Of a stretch of DNA of 64,000 nucleotides, positions 49,311 to 57,358 are shown piece after piece. This DNA comes from Pseudobutyrivibrio ruminis (lineage in GTDB: Bacteria > Bacillota > Clostridia > Lachnospirales > Lachnospiraceae). The stretch's first letter is position 1. Each line of letters begins with the position of its first letter. The stretch covers positions 62,001-126,000 of the forward strand of contig NZ_SVET01000007.1 of assembly GCF_015057245.1 (NCBI RefSeq). Reading direction: 5' to 3'. Both the position numbers and the translations under genes were made by a program. A model generated the notes under the pieces. The model saw only the letters and a list, made by a program, of their open reading frames with translations. It ran no database searches and was not told the origin of the DNA.

Positions 49311-50348
49311 ATGAAAGTTAAGGATTTTGATTATGATCTTCCTGAGGAGCTTATCGCTCAGGATCCACTTGAAAAAAGAAGTAATTCAAGGCTTATGGTC
49401 TTGGATAAAAATACTGGAGAAACATTTCATCGTCATTTCTATGACATCAAAGACTATTTAAAGCCAGGTGATTGTCTGGTTATCAATAACACAAGAGTTA
49501 TCCCAGCAAGATTATATGGAGCTAGAGTTGGTTCTGGCGGAAAAGTCGAGATTCTCCTTTTAAAGCGTATTAGCGACAATCAGTGGGAGTGTCTTGTAAA
49601 ACCAGGTAAAAAAGCTCGCCCAGGAATGGAAATTTCATTTGGTGATGGCCTTTTAGTTGGAAAGATTATCGATATTGTTGATGAGGGCAATCGTATTATT
49701 GAGTTTTCTTATGATGGAATTTTTGAGGAGATTCTTGATAAGTTAGGAGAGATGCCACTTCCACCATACATCACTCACAAGCTTAAGGATAGAGACAGAT
49801 ATCAGACTGTTTATGCAAAATATGATGGTTCAGCAGCTGCACCTACAGCAGGCCTTCATTTCACACCAGAGCTTCTTGAGGAAGTAAAGGCTATGGGTGT
49901 AAAAATTGCAGAGGTTACTCTACATGTAGGTCTTGGTACATTTCGTCCTGTAAAGGAAGAGGAAGTGCTTGAGCATCATATGCATTCTGAGTACTATGAG
50001 CTCAACCAAGAAGCCTGCGATATTATTAATGAAACAAAGGCTAATGGTGGCAGAATTATTTCTGTTGGAACAACAAGTACACGTACTCTTGAGTCTGCAG
50101 CTGAGGCTGGAAAGCCTCTTACACCAAAGAGTGGATGGACTCAGATTTTTATTTATCCTGGATATGAGTTTAAGGTAATAGATGGACTTATCACTAATTT
50201 CCATTTACCACAGTCTACACTTATTATGCTTGTTTCGGCTTTGGCCGGCAGAGAGCATGTGCTTAAAGCATACGAAGAAGCAGTGCAGGAAAGATATAGA
50301 TTTTTCTCATTTGGAGATGCAATGTTAATTACAGATTTATCTAAATAA
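49311..50348 (+). CDS. queA: tRNA preQ1(34) S-adenosylmethionine ribosyltransferase-isomerase
   Basis: 345-aa enzyme adding the epoxycyclopentandiol moiety from SAM to preQ1 at tRNA position 34, the penultimate queuosine step. It shows LPEELIAQDPLEKRSNSRLM near residues 10-29, FYDIKDYLKPGDCLVINNTRVIPARL (in parts), and MPLPPYI. AAPTAGLHFTPELL near 177-190, HVGLGTFRPVK, and FITNFHLPQSTLIMLVSA-like sequence near the end complete it. Ribosome binding site is AAGGATTTATC. No tgt gene follows, unlike the common queA-tgt order. Confidence 0.95.
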   Translation: MKVKDFDYDLPEELIAQDPLEKRSNSRLMVLDKNTGETFHRHFYDIKDYLKPGDCLVINNTRVIPARLYGARVGSGGKVEILLLKRISDNQWECLVKPGKKARPGMEISFGDGLLVGKIIDIVDEGNRIIEFSYDGIFEEILDKLGEMPLPPYITHKLKDRDRYQTVYAKYDGSAAAPTAGLHFTPELLEEVKAMGVKIAEVTLHVGLGTFRPVKEEEVLEHHMHSEYYELNQEACDIINETKANGGRIISVGTTSTRTLESAAEAGKPLTPKSGWTQIFIYPGYEFKVIDGLITNFHLPQSTLIMLVSALAGREHVLKAYEEAVQERYRFFSFGDAMLITDLSK

Positions 50349-50385
50349 TTACGCGCATTTTCCTTGAATTCAAGAGGAATAAAAG

Positions 50386-50429
50386 CTAAAATTTTGATTT
50401 AGTAGTATTGGCCGCGGGCCAAAATTTAG
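50386..50429. other. Palindrome in the queA-pheS gap
   Basis: TTGGCC and GGCCAA (50408-50422) form a perfect palindrome around GCG. It is nested in CTAAAATTTTG/CAAAATTTAG, which pairs apart from one bulge. It ends about 7 bases before the pheS ribosome binding site. It is too short for a T-box leader. It could be an operator or part of a pheST leader. Confidence 0.35.
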
Positions 50430-50444
50430 TTTACGGAGGAAGCC

Positions 50445-51500
50445 ATGATAGATATCATATCTGAATTGAGCACAAAGTTTGAAGAAGAGCTTCAGAACAT
50501 CAAAAACTCTGAAGAGCTTGAAAATATACGTGTTTCATACTTAGGTAAAAAAGGTAGTGTTACAGCTGCAATGAAGGAAATGGGCAAGCTTTCTGCTGAG
50601 GAAAAGAAAGAATTTGGCCAGAAAATTAACGTATTAAAGAATACTGTTGCTGACAAGATTGCTGAGAAGAAGGAAGAAATCGCAGCACTTGAGCTTCAAA
50701 GAGAAATTGACAAGGTTCCTGAGTTTGATATTTCACTTCCAGAGCACTTTGAGCAGGGAAGTTATCATCCAATCACACTTGTACAGCGTCAGTGTGAAAA
50801 TATCTTTAAGTCTATGGGCTTCACTGTTGAAGATTATAGCGAAGTAGTTACTGATTATGAGTGTTTTGAATCTGTAAATATTCCAAAGTATCACCCAGCT
50901 CGTGATATGCAGGATACATATTATCTTGAGAATGGACAGCTTCTTAAGTCTCAGACAACAGCTGCACAGAACGCTATCTATAAAAAATATCGCAAGCAGC
51001 TTATCGAGGATGGCACACCTATCAAGGCTATCTTCCCAGGACGTTGTTTCAGAAACGAAGCTACTGATGCTTGCCATGAAAACACATTCTTCCAGATGGA
51101 AGGTGTTATGGTTGGAAAGGATATTTCTATTTCTAACCTTATCTACTTCATGAAGACTATGCTTTCAGAAGTATTTAGACGTGATATAAAAGTTCGCCTT
51201 CGCCCGGGATTCTTCCCATTTGTGGAGCCTGGTTTCGAGCTTGACATTAACTGCCTTAACTGTGGCGGTAAGGGATGCCCATCATGCAAGCATTCTGGAT
51301 GGCTTGAGCTTTGCCCATGTGGTATGGTTCATCCAAAGGTTCTTGAAGAGGGCGGCATCGATCCTGACAAGTACACAGGCTTTGCCTTTGGACTTGGTCT
51401 TACAAGACTTGCAATGATGAAATACGGAATTAAAGACATTCGTGATCTGAACAGCGGTAATCTTTCAAGCTTAGCTCAGTTCACTGATGATGAGCAGTAA
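50445..51500 (+). CDS. pheS: Phenylalanyl-tRNA synthetase alpha subunit
   Basis: 351-aa catalytic subunit of the (alpha-beta)2 class II enzyme. An N-terminal coiled coil (about residues 1-95) is followed by the class II core. HPARDMQDTYYLENG holds the substrate residues near 148-162, with FPGRCFRNEATDACHENTFFQMEG (motif 2, in parts) and FGLGLTRLAMMKYGI (motif 3). A Cys-rich insertion (CLNCGGKGCPSCKHSGW near 270-286) looks like a zinc knuckle, found in a subset of PheS proteins. Strong ribosome binding site GGAGGAAGCC. It is followed by pheT after 15 bases. Confidence 0.96.
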   Translation: MIDIISELSTKFEEELQNIKNSEELENIRVSYLGKKGSVTAAMKEMGKLSAEEKKEFGQKINVLKNTVADKIAEKKEEIAALELQREIDKVPEFDISLPEHFEQGSYHPITLVQRQCENIFKSMGFTVEDYSEVVTDYECFESVNIPKYHPARDMQDTYYLENGQLLKSQTTAAQNAIYKKYRKQLIEDGTPIKAIFPGRCFRNEATDACHENTFFQMEGVMVGKDISISNLIYFMKTMLSEVFRRDIKVRLRPGFFPFVEPGFELDINCLNCGGKGCPSCKHSGWLELCPCGMVHPKVLEEGGIDPDKYTGFAFGLGLTRLAMMKYGIKDIRDLNSGNLSSLAQFTDDEQ

Positions 51501-51515
51501 GGGAGGACTATAACC

Positions 51516-53876
51516 ATGTTTATTTCAATGAATTGGATCTCTGATTTCGTTGACCTTGAAGGTCTCGACAAGATGGAGCTTATTTCAAAGTTCTCTCTTG
51601 CAACAGCAGAGGTTGAAAATGATATTTTCCATAAAGGTGAGGATTTATCTGGAGTTGTAGTTGCTGAAATCAAGTCAGTAGAAGAGCATCCAGAATCAAA
51701 GAAGCTTCATCTTCTTAAGGTTGATGCTGGTGATGGAAAGCTTACAGATGTTGTCTGCGGAGCACCTAATGTACGCGTTGGCATGAAGACAGCATTCGCT
51801 AAGGTAGGAGCACAGATTGGTGACATCACAATTGCTCCAAGACCACTTGCAGGTTATGACTCATTCGGAATGTGCTGTTCTGAAAAGGAAATCGGCATTT
51901 CTGATAATAATGACGGCATCATGGACATTCTTGACGATGCTCCAAACGGAACAGATATCAAGGATTTATATGAAATTGATGATATTATCTTTGAGGTTGA
52001 TAATAAGTCACTTACAAACCGTCCTGACCTTTGGGGTCACTATGGAATCGCTAGAGAGTTTGCTACAATTGCAAAGCGTCCTCTTAAGGAGCTTCCAACA
52101 ATTGATCTTAGCAAATATGACAATCTCGAAAAGATTGATTTAAAAATTGAAGATGAGCTTTGCCAGAGATATTCATCATTAAAGGTAGAGAACATCAATA
52201 CAAACGTTTCTCCTGTAAACATGCGTATCAGACTTTTCTACTGTGGTATGAGAGCAATCAATCTTCTTGCAGACCTTACAAACTATATCATGCTTGAAAT
52301 GGGACAGCCTATGCATGCATTTGATTCTCGTAAGGTTGAAAAGATTCGTATCAAGAGATTCGACAAGCCTTTCACTTTTACAACTCTTGATGGTGTTGAA
52401 AGAAATATCGATGAGAATACTCTTATGATTTGCAACGACAACACACCTGTTGCTATTGCTGGTATCATGGGTGGTCTTGATTCAGAAATTGTTGAAGATA
52501 CAACTACACTTACTCTTGAATCAGCTACATTCAATGCTGCGTCTATCAGAAAGAGTGCAGTTCGTCTTTCTCACAGAACAGATGCTTCAGCTCGTTATGA
52601 AAAGAGCCTTGACCCAGAGATGACTACAGTTGCAATTGCACGTTTCATGAAGCTTCTTTCTGATATTGATGACGGTGTAAAGGTTGTATCTGCACTTACA
52701 GATGAATATGCATTCCATTATCCACATGTAGCTCTTGATTTTGATAAGGATTTTGTGGATAAGTACACTGGAATTGAAATCAGTGATGAGCATATTGTGG
52801 ATACACTTACATCACTTGGATTTGGTGTAACTCAGGATGGAGCAAACTTCCATGTTGATGTTCCTTCATATCGTGCTACAAAGGACATTAGCCTTAAGGC
52901 AGATATTATCGAAGAAATTACACGTATCTACGGCTATGATAACTTCGAGCTTTCTACAACAAATGCACCTCTTTACCCAGTTCGTATGGCGGAGGACAAA
53001 AATGTAGAAGATAGAATTAAGGATATTCTTGTTAAGAGATTCCAGCTTCACGAAGTACATTCTTATGTATGGCAGTATGCTGATGAATACAAGAAGCTTG
53101 GTATGGAAGTAGAGGAGAACATTAAGCTTGCTAACTCTACAAACCCTAATATCGAAACACTTCGTCGTTCAATCATTCCTACTCAGCTTTGCCAGGTAAA
53201 TTACAACACTGGTTATACTACTGACTTTGGTATTTTCGAAGTTGGTCGTGTAGTTGAAGGATTAAAGGAAGATGGACTTTGCGATGAGCACAAAAAGCTT
53301 TGTATCACATTGTTCTCAAAGACAAAGTCGCTTGAGACTCTTTACTTTGAACTTCGCGATATGATTGCTGAAACAATCGAGGATGTAAGACACAAGGCTC
53401 TTACATACAAGAAACTTGAGGCTACTCACTCATACGAGCATCCAAAGAACCTCTATAGCTTAGTTCTTGACGATGCGGTTATTGGTGAGATGGGCGTTGC
53501 ACATCCACTTGTTTCAAAGAAAATTGATAAGAAGGCAGCTATCGTATTTGCGGAAATCGACATTGAAGCACTTGCTGCTATTAAGCAGGAGAATATTTCA
53601 TATGTTGAGCCTTCAAAATACCCTTCAATTGAAGTAGATTTATCATTTGTAGCAGAGAAATTTTCTGAGATAAATGATACAATAAAAGAGAGCGCACAGA
53701 GTATATTGAAAAAGGTCGGAGTTGTCGATGTATATTCTGATAGCACTGGAAAGTCAATTACAGTTAGACTTCTCTTTGGCGATGATGAGAGAACTCTTAC
53801 ACATGATGAAGTTCAGAAGGTAGTTGACGATATAATTGAAAAGCTTAAGAATAAAGGTATAAATCTTAAGATGTAA
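51516..53876 (+). CDS. pheT: Phenylalanyl-tRNA synthetase beta subunit
   Basis: 786-aa beta subunit. It starts with MFISMNWISDFVDLEGLD, then the EMAP-like tRNA-binding domain (about residues 40-150; VVCGAPNVRVGMKTAFAKVG in parts). The B3/B4 editing domain follows (about 205-395; MRAINLLADLTNYIMLEMGQ and AGIMGGLDSEI). The B5 domain lies near 400-475, then the inactive catalytic-like domain and the C-terminal anticodon-binding FDX-ACB domain (about 690-786; EPSKYPSIEVDLSFV). The size is normal. Ribosome binding site GGGAGGACTATAACC. In operon with pheS. Confidence 0.96.
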   Translation: MFISMNWISDFVDLEGLDKMELISKFSLATAEVENDIFHKGEDLSGVVVAEIKSVEEHPESKKLHLLKVDAGDGKLTDVVCGAPNVRVGMKTAFAKVGAQIGDITIAPRPLAGYDSFGMCCSEKEIGISDNNDGIMDILDDAPNGTDIKDLYEIDDIIFEVDNKSLTNRPDLWGHYGIAREFATIAKRPLKELPTIDLSKYDNLEKIDLKIEDELCQRYSSLKVENINTNVSPVNMRIRLFYCGMRAINLLADLTNYIMLEMGQPMHAFDSRKVEKIRIKRFDKPFTFTTLDGVERNIDENTLMICNDNTPVAIAGIMGGLDSEIVEDTTTLTLESATFNAASIRKSAVRLSHRTDASARYEKSLDPEMTTVAIARFMKLLSDIDDGVKVVSALTDEYAFHYPHVALDFDKDFVDKYTGIEISDEHIVDTLTSLGFGVTQDGANFHVDVPSYRATKDISLKADIIEEITRIYGYDNFELSTTNAPLYPVRMAEDKNVEDRIKDILVKRFQLHEVHSYVWQYADEYKKLGMEVEENIKLANSTNPNIETLRRSIIPTQLCQVNYNTGYTTDFGIFEVGRVVEGLKEDGLCDEHKKLCITLFSKTKSLETLYFELRDMIAETIEDVRHKALTYKKLEATHSYEHPKNLYSLVLDDAVIGEMGVAHPLVSKKIDKKAAIVFAEIDIEALAAIKQENISYVEPSKYPSIEVDLSFVAEKFSEINDTIKESAQSILKKVGVVDVYSDSTGKSITVRLLFGDDERTLTHDEVQKVVDDIIEKLKNKGINLKM

Positions 53877-53905
53877 TCTACAAATAAGGTTGGGAGGTCA
53901 GGAGC

Positions 53906-54253
53906 ATGGAAGAGAAGAGAAAAAATAAACGTTTGGATATTGATGTAAAAGTTGAAATCGAGCGTATCGATGAGGCTAACATTACCACCGTTAAATATAT
54001 GGAGGTAGAAGTTACCAATATCTCAAAAACTGGTTTAGCTTTCAGAGTAAAGGATGTTGAATTTGAAGAAGGAGCATGTTTTGACGCCAGAATTCAAATT
54101 TGGACAAAAGAGACAATCGATACAGTGTTCAAGGTTGTTCGTGTAAACAAGCTTGAAGACGGTATGTATGAGTATGGATGTATTTTTGTTGGAATGACAG
54201 ATACTGATGCGCTCAAGATTGAAATCTATCAGCTATTTAACAATGCAGAGTAA
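53906..54253 (+). CDS. PilZ-domain protein, c-di-GMP binding candidate
   Basis: 115-aa single-domain PilZ protein. The RxxxR motif is RKNKR at residues 5-9, and the second motif NISKTGLAF (the N/DxSxxG pattern) is near 37-45. Both are needed for cyclic di-GMP binding and are intact. No other domain is present, so it would act as a stand-alone receptor passing the signal to a partner. The context (pheST before, lgt after) gives no clue to that partner. Ribosome binding site GGGAGGTCAGGAGC; 29 bases after pheT. Confidence 0.85.
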   Translation: MEEKRKNKRLDIDVKVEIERIDEANITTVKYMEVEVTNISKTGLAFRVKDVEFEEGACFDARIQIWTKETIDTVFKVVRVNKLEDGMYEYGCIFVGMTDTDALKIEIYQLFNNAE

Positions 54254-54274
54254 TTATAAACAGGGAGAATTGCT

Positions 54275-55156
54275 GTGAATACAAGTATTATTTTCCCTAA
54301 TTTGCATATTACATTGGATAATGTTGGAAAAGGATTCTATATTGGATCCTTTTTCATTGCTTTTTACGGAGTTATTATCGCAATTGGTATGCTGGTTGGG
54401 GTAGGTTTTATTTTAAAAGAAGCAAAGAGAGTTGGATTTGATGAGGATTCATTCTTAGATATTTGCATAATCACTATCATTGTTGGCGTTATTGGTGCTC
54501 GCCTGTACTACGTTATATTTGCATGGGATTACTACAAAGACAATCCTATTAGTGCTCTTAACATCAGGCAGGGTGGTCTTGCTATTTATGGCGGTGTGCT
54601 TGCTGGTATAGCATGTGTGTACATACTTTCCAAAAGAAAAAAGTTTGATTTTCTTAAGGTGATGGATGTTGCTATATTTGGTGTAATCATTGGCCAAATC
54701 TTTGGTAGATGGGGCAATTTCTTTAACAGAGAAGTATTTGGACAATATACAGACGGCTTGTTTGCAATGTTGCTTCCTATTGATGCTATTCGTTCTCAGA
54801 GTGATGTTACAGCTGAAATGCTTGCAAATCTTGTGCAGATTGATGGAGTTACTTATATTAGTGTTCATCCTACATTCTTGTATGAGTCACTATGGAATCT
54901 TGGACTTTTGATATTCTTGCTTCTTACCAGAAAAAAGAAGACATTTAATGGATATGTTTTCTTTACCTATTTGATCGTGTATGGCGCTGGTCGCTTCTGG
55001 ATAGAAGGGGTCAGAACAGATCAGCTGAAGCTTTGGGGGACAAATCTTGCGGTATCTCAGTTGATAGCTGGTGCATGTATTGTTCTTGGCAGTGGATTAT
55101 TTATTTACTATAAAAAGAATCATCCACTTTCCACCCCACAGGAGTTAAATTCATAA
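54275..55156 (+). CDS. lgt: Prolipoprotein diacylglyceryl transferase
   Basis: 293-aa membrane enzyme moving diacylglycerol from phosphatidylglycerol to the lipobox Cys of prolipoproteins. It therefore acts on the several lipoproteins in this window. Seven hydrophobic segments. It shows IGARLYYVIFAWDYYKDNP near residues 70-88, GGLAIYGGVLAG, and GQIFGRWGNFFNREVFG near 139-155 (the Lgt signature). HPTFLYESLWN near 200-210 and GAGRFWIEGVRTDQL are also present. The start is GTG after CAGGGAGAATTGCT. A terminator follows. Confidence 0.95.
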   Translation: MNTSIIFPNLHITLDNVGKGFYIGSFFIAFYGVIIAIGMLVGVGFILKEAKRVGFDEDSFLDICIITIIVGVIGARLYYVIFAWDYYKDNPISALNIRQGGLAIYGGVLAGIACVYILSKRKKFDFLKVMDVAIFGVIIGQIFGRWGNFFNREVFGQYTDGLFAMLLPIDAIRSQSDVTAEMLANLVQIDGVTYISVHPTFLYESLWNLGLLIFLLLTRKKKTFNGYVFFTYLIVYGAGRFWIEGVRTDQLKLWGTNLAVSQLIAGACIVLGSGLFIYYKKNHPLSTPQELNS

Positions 55157-55173
55157 TAAATTGTATTTTTTTT

Positions 55174-55203
55174 AAGACATTGGAGTTTCCAATGTCTTTT
55201 TTT
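55174..55203 (+). terminator. Intrinsic terminator after lgt
   Basis: AAGACATTGGA pairs with TCCAATGTCTT, then a run of T. Preceded by an oppositely placed T-run. Confidence 0.9.
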
Positions 55204-55305
55204 GTGCCATTTTTTATAAAAAAATGCACTTTTTGTGGTCTGACCCTCCACTTCATACCACATATAGAAAATGCCGAAAAACATTGATTTTTCACGGTTT
55301 TTGGG

Positions 55306-55378
55306 TTGCGCAATGGAGGAAAATAGTATAAAATGTATTTAAAAGTGGAGGAAAGTGGAAGAAAAGTGTCACAAAGTG
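55306..55378 (+). promoter_or_regulatory. Promoter and MraZ-box array of the dcw operon
   Basis: TTGCGC (55306-55311) and TAAAAT (55329-55334) are 17 bases apart. Just downstream are four direct copies of AAAGTG at 55342, 55352, 55363 and 55373, spaced 10, 11 and 10 bases, so all face one side of the helix. MraZ is known to bind such tandem repeats upstream of its own gene and to control the dcw operon. Their position just after the start of transcription suggests autorepression. A possible fifth partial box (AAAGGAGG) is the ribosome binding site itself. Confidence 0.75.
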
Positions 55379-55400
55379 GTGGAAAGGAGGAACGGCTTTC

Positions 55401-55832
55401 ATGTTCATGGGTGAATACAGTCACAATATAGACGCCAAGAATCGTCTTATTATGCCTGCAAAGTTTCGTGAACAGTTAGGAGAGCACTTCGTAGCCACCA
55501 AAGGACTCGATGGATGTTTATTCGTTTATCCTATGAGCGAATGGAAAACCATCGAAGAAAAATTTAGAGAGATTCCACTTACCACCAAAGATGCTAGAAA
55601 GTTCTCTCGTTTCTTCTTCGCAGGAGCGGCAGAATGCGATATCGACAAACAGGGAAGAGTTCTTATTCCTGGTAACCTTAAGGAATACGCAGGAATTGAT
55701 AAGGAAGTTGTTTCTGTTGGTGTCTTGAACAGAATTGAAATCTGGTCTAAGGAGAGATGGACAGATGAAGGCACCTACGATGATATGGATGAGATAGCAG
55801 AACACATGGCTGAGCTTGGCCTTGGAATTTAG
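55401..55832 (+). CDS. mraZ: Transcriptional regulator MraZ
   Basis: 143-aa DNA-binding protein with two AbrB-like swapped-hairpin halves. It starts FMGEYSHNIDAKNRLIMPAKFRE (DxKxR motif of the first half, in parts DAKNRLIMP). The second half reads CDIDKQGRVLIPGNLKEYA near residues 79-97. It forms a ring and binds the repeats at 55342-55378, controlling the division and wall operon. Ribosome binding site AAAGGAGGAACGGCTTTC. It ends 7 bases before rsmH. Confidence 0.95.
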   Translation: MFMGEYSHNIDAKNRLIMPAKFREQLGEHFVATKGLDGCLFVYPMSEWKTIEEKFREIPLTTKDARKFSRFFFAGAAECDIDKQGRVLIPGNLKEYAGIDKEVVSVGVLNRIEIWSKERWTDEGTYDDMDEIAEHMAELGLGI

Positions 55833-55839
55833 GAGTCAA

Positions 55840-56781
55840 ATGGAATTTAATCATTATTCAGTTCTCTTAAATGAGACAATTGATAATTTGAATATTAAGC
55901 CTGACGGAATCTACGTTGACGGAACACTTGGAGGCGGTGGTCATTCTTATGAAATAGCAAAGCGTCTTACTACAGGGCATCTTTATGGATTCGATCAGGA
56001 TACAGATGCTTTAGCAGCTGCTGGTGAAAGACTTAAAGAGTTTGGCGATAAAGTTACAAGAATTCACAGCAACTATGAATTCATGAAAGAAAAGCTACTG
56101 GAGCAGGGCGTCACTAAAGTAGATGGAATCATGCTTGATCTTGGAGTATCAAGCTTCCAGCTAGATGAAGCAGATAGAGGCTTCACATATAGAGTTGAGG
56201 ATGCACCACTTGATATGAGGATGGACAAAGATAATCCTATGACGGCAGCTGATATAGTAAATACTTATTCAGCTGAGGATTTGACCAGAGTCCTGTTTAC
56301 ATACGGCGAGGAAAAATTTTCCAAGCAAATTGTTAAAAACATTATTAAACAGCGAGAAATCGCACCAATACTTACAGCCGGACAGTTAAATAAAATAATA
56401 GCTGAAAGTATTCCGAAGAAAGCACAGGTAGGTCAGGGGCATCCTTCTAAAAGAACCTACCAGGCGCTTCGAATTGAGCTCAACAGAGAGCTGACAGTTT
56501 TGGAAGACCACATCGATGACATGGTCGATTTGCTTAATCCAGGTGGAAGGTTATGTATCATTACTTTCCATTCATTGGAAGATAGAATCACGAAAGTGGC
56601 ATTTAAAAGAAATGAAGACCCATGCACATGTCCAAAGGATTTTCCTGTTTGTGTATGTGGTAAGAAATCAAAAGGTAAGGTGGTTACGAGAAAGCCAATC
56701 CTGCCTAGTGAGAAGGAGCTGGAAGAAAATTCCAGATCGAAGAGCGCAAAGCTTAGGGTTTTTGAGAGAAAAGATAGCTAA
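55840..56781 (+). CDS. rsmH: 16S rRNA (cytosine(1402)-N(4))-methyltransferase
   Basis: 313-aa SAM-dependent methyltransferase (formerly MraW) modifying C1402 in the ribosomal P site. It shows HYSVLLNETID at the start, the SAM-binding VDGTLGGGGHSYEIAKRL near residues 26-43, and DGIMLDLGVSSFQLDEADRG near 100-119. RKTYQALRIELNREL-type sequence (read here as RTYQALRIELNREL) and the C-terminal RSKSAKLRVFER follow. The start at 55840 follows TTTAGGAGTCAA. A longer reading overlaps mraZ. Confidence 0.95.
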   Translation: MEFNHYSVLLNETIDNLNIKPDGIYVDGTLGGGGHSYEIAKRLTTGHLYGFDQDTDALAAAGERLKEFGDKVTRIHSNYEFMKEKLLEQGVTKVDGIMLDLGVSSFQLDEADRGFTYRVEDAPLDMRMDKDNPMTAADIVNTYSAEDLTRVLFTYGEEKFSKQIVKNIIKQREIAPILTAGQLNKIIAESIPKKAQVGQGHPSKRTYQALRIELNRELTVLEDHIDDMVDLLNPGGRLCIITFHSLEDRITKVAFKRNEDPCTCPKDFPVCVCGKKSKGKVVTRKPILPSEKELEENSRSKSAKLRVFERKDS

Positions 56782-56845
56782 TCGGATAAGACAATAGTAA
56801 TGGGGAATAATGCTAGTTTTAATTGCGAGAATGAGGAGTTAGAGA

Positions 56846-57343
56846 ATGCAACAGTTACAGACATATTATTACAACCAGGGAAATGCAGTACGCAAGGAAG
56901 CTAATCCTTACGCACAGCCATATCGTCCAGTTCGTGTTTTACCTACAAGAGAACAGCGCGAGCGTGAGAAGCGCGAAGATGCTATTCGTCGTCAGAAAAT
57001 CACAGACAGAAAGCGCGCAGCCGCACTTAGAAAGAACAGATTATTAACTGGTTATATGATTGTAGCAGTTATGTTGACATGCGTTATGCTTGTTGGTTAT
57101 GTAACATTACAGACAAACGTTACTACTAGAATGAGCAGAATTGCAGATTTGGAAAATGAGCTTTCTACTTTAAATGCTGATAACAGCGCAGCAGAAAGCA
57201 GAATTGCAACTACTACCAACCTTACAGATATTAAGGATAAAGCCATAAATGACCTTGGTATGGTGTATGCAACTAGCGGCCAAATAGTGTATTATAGTGT
57301 AGATGGTTCGGACTACATGAGTCAGTACCAGGATATTCCATAA
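56846..57343 (+). CDS. ftsL: Cell division protein FtsL-like
   Basis: 165-aa bitopic membrane protein. The cytoplasmic N-terminus is long (about 70 residues), full of Arg, Lys and Glu. One membrane segment lies near residues 71-93 (MIVAVMLTCVMLVGYVTLQT). An extracellular coiled coil follows (about 100-145; RIADLENELSTLNADNSAAE). Small size, topology and position between rsmH and the class B PBP identify it as FtsL, which with DivIB/FtsQ and DivIC activates septal wall synthesis. Sequence conservation in this family is low, so the call rests mainly on position. Confidence 0.8.
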   Translation: MQQLQTYYYNQGNAVRKEANPYAQPYRPVRVLPTREQREREKREDAIRRQKITDRKRAAALRKNRLLTGYMIVAVMLTCVMLVGYVTLQTNVTTRMSRIADLENELSTLNADNSAAESRIATTTNLTDIKDKAINDLGMVYATSGQIVYYSVDGSDYMSQYQDIP

Positions 57344-57358
57344 GAATAGAGATACAAA

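Noticed and set aside
50349..50444. T-box leader of pheST
   Set aside because: The gap is under 100 bases, and no T-box sequence (TGGNACCGCG) or terminator is present.
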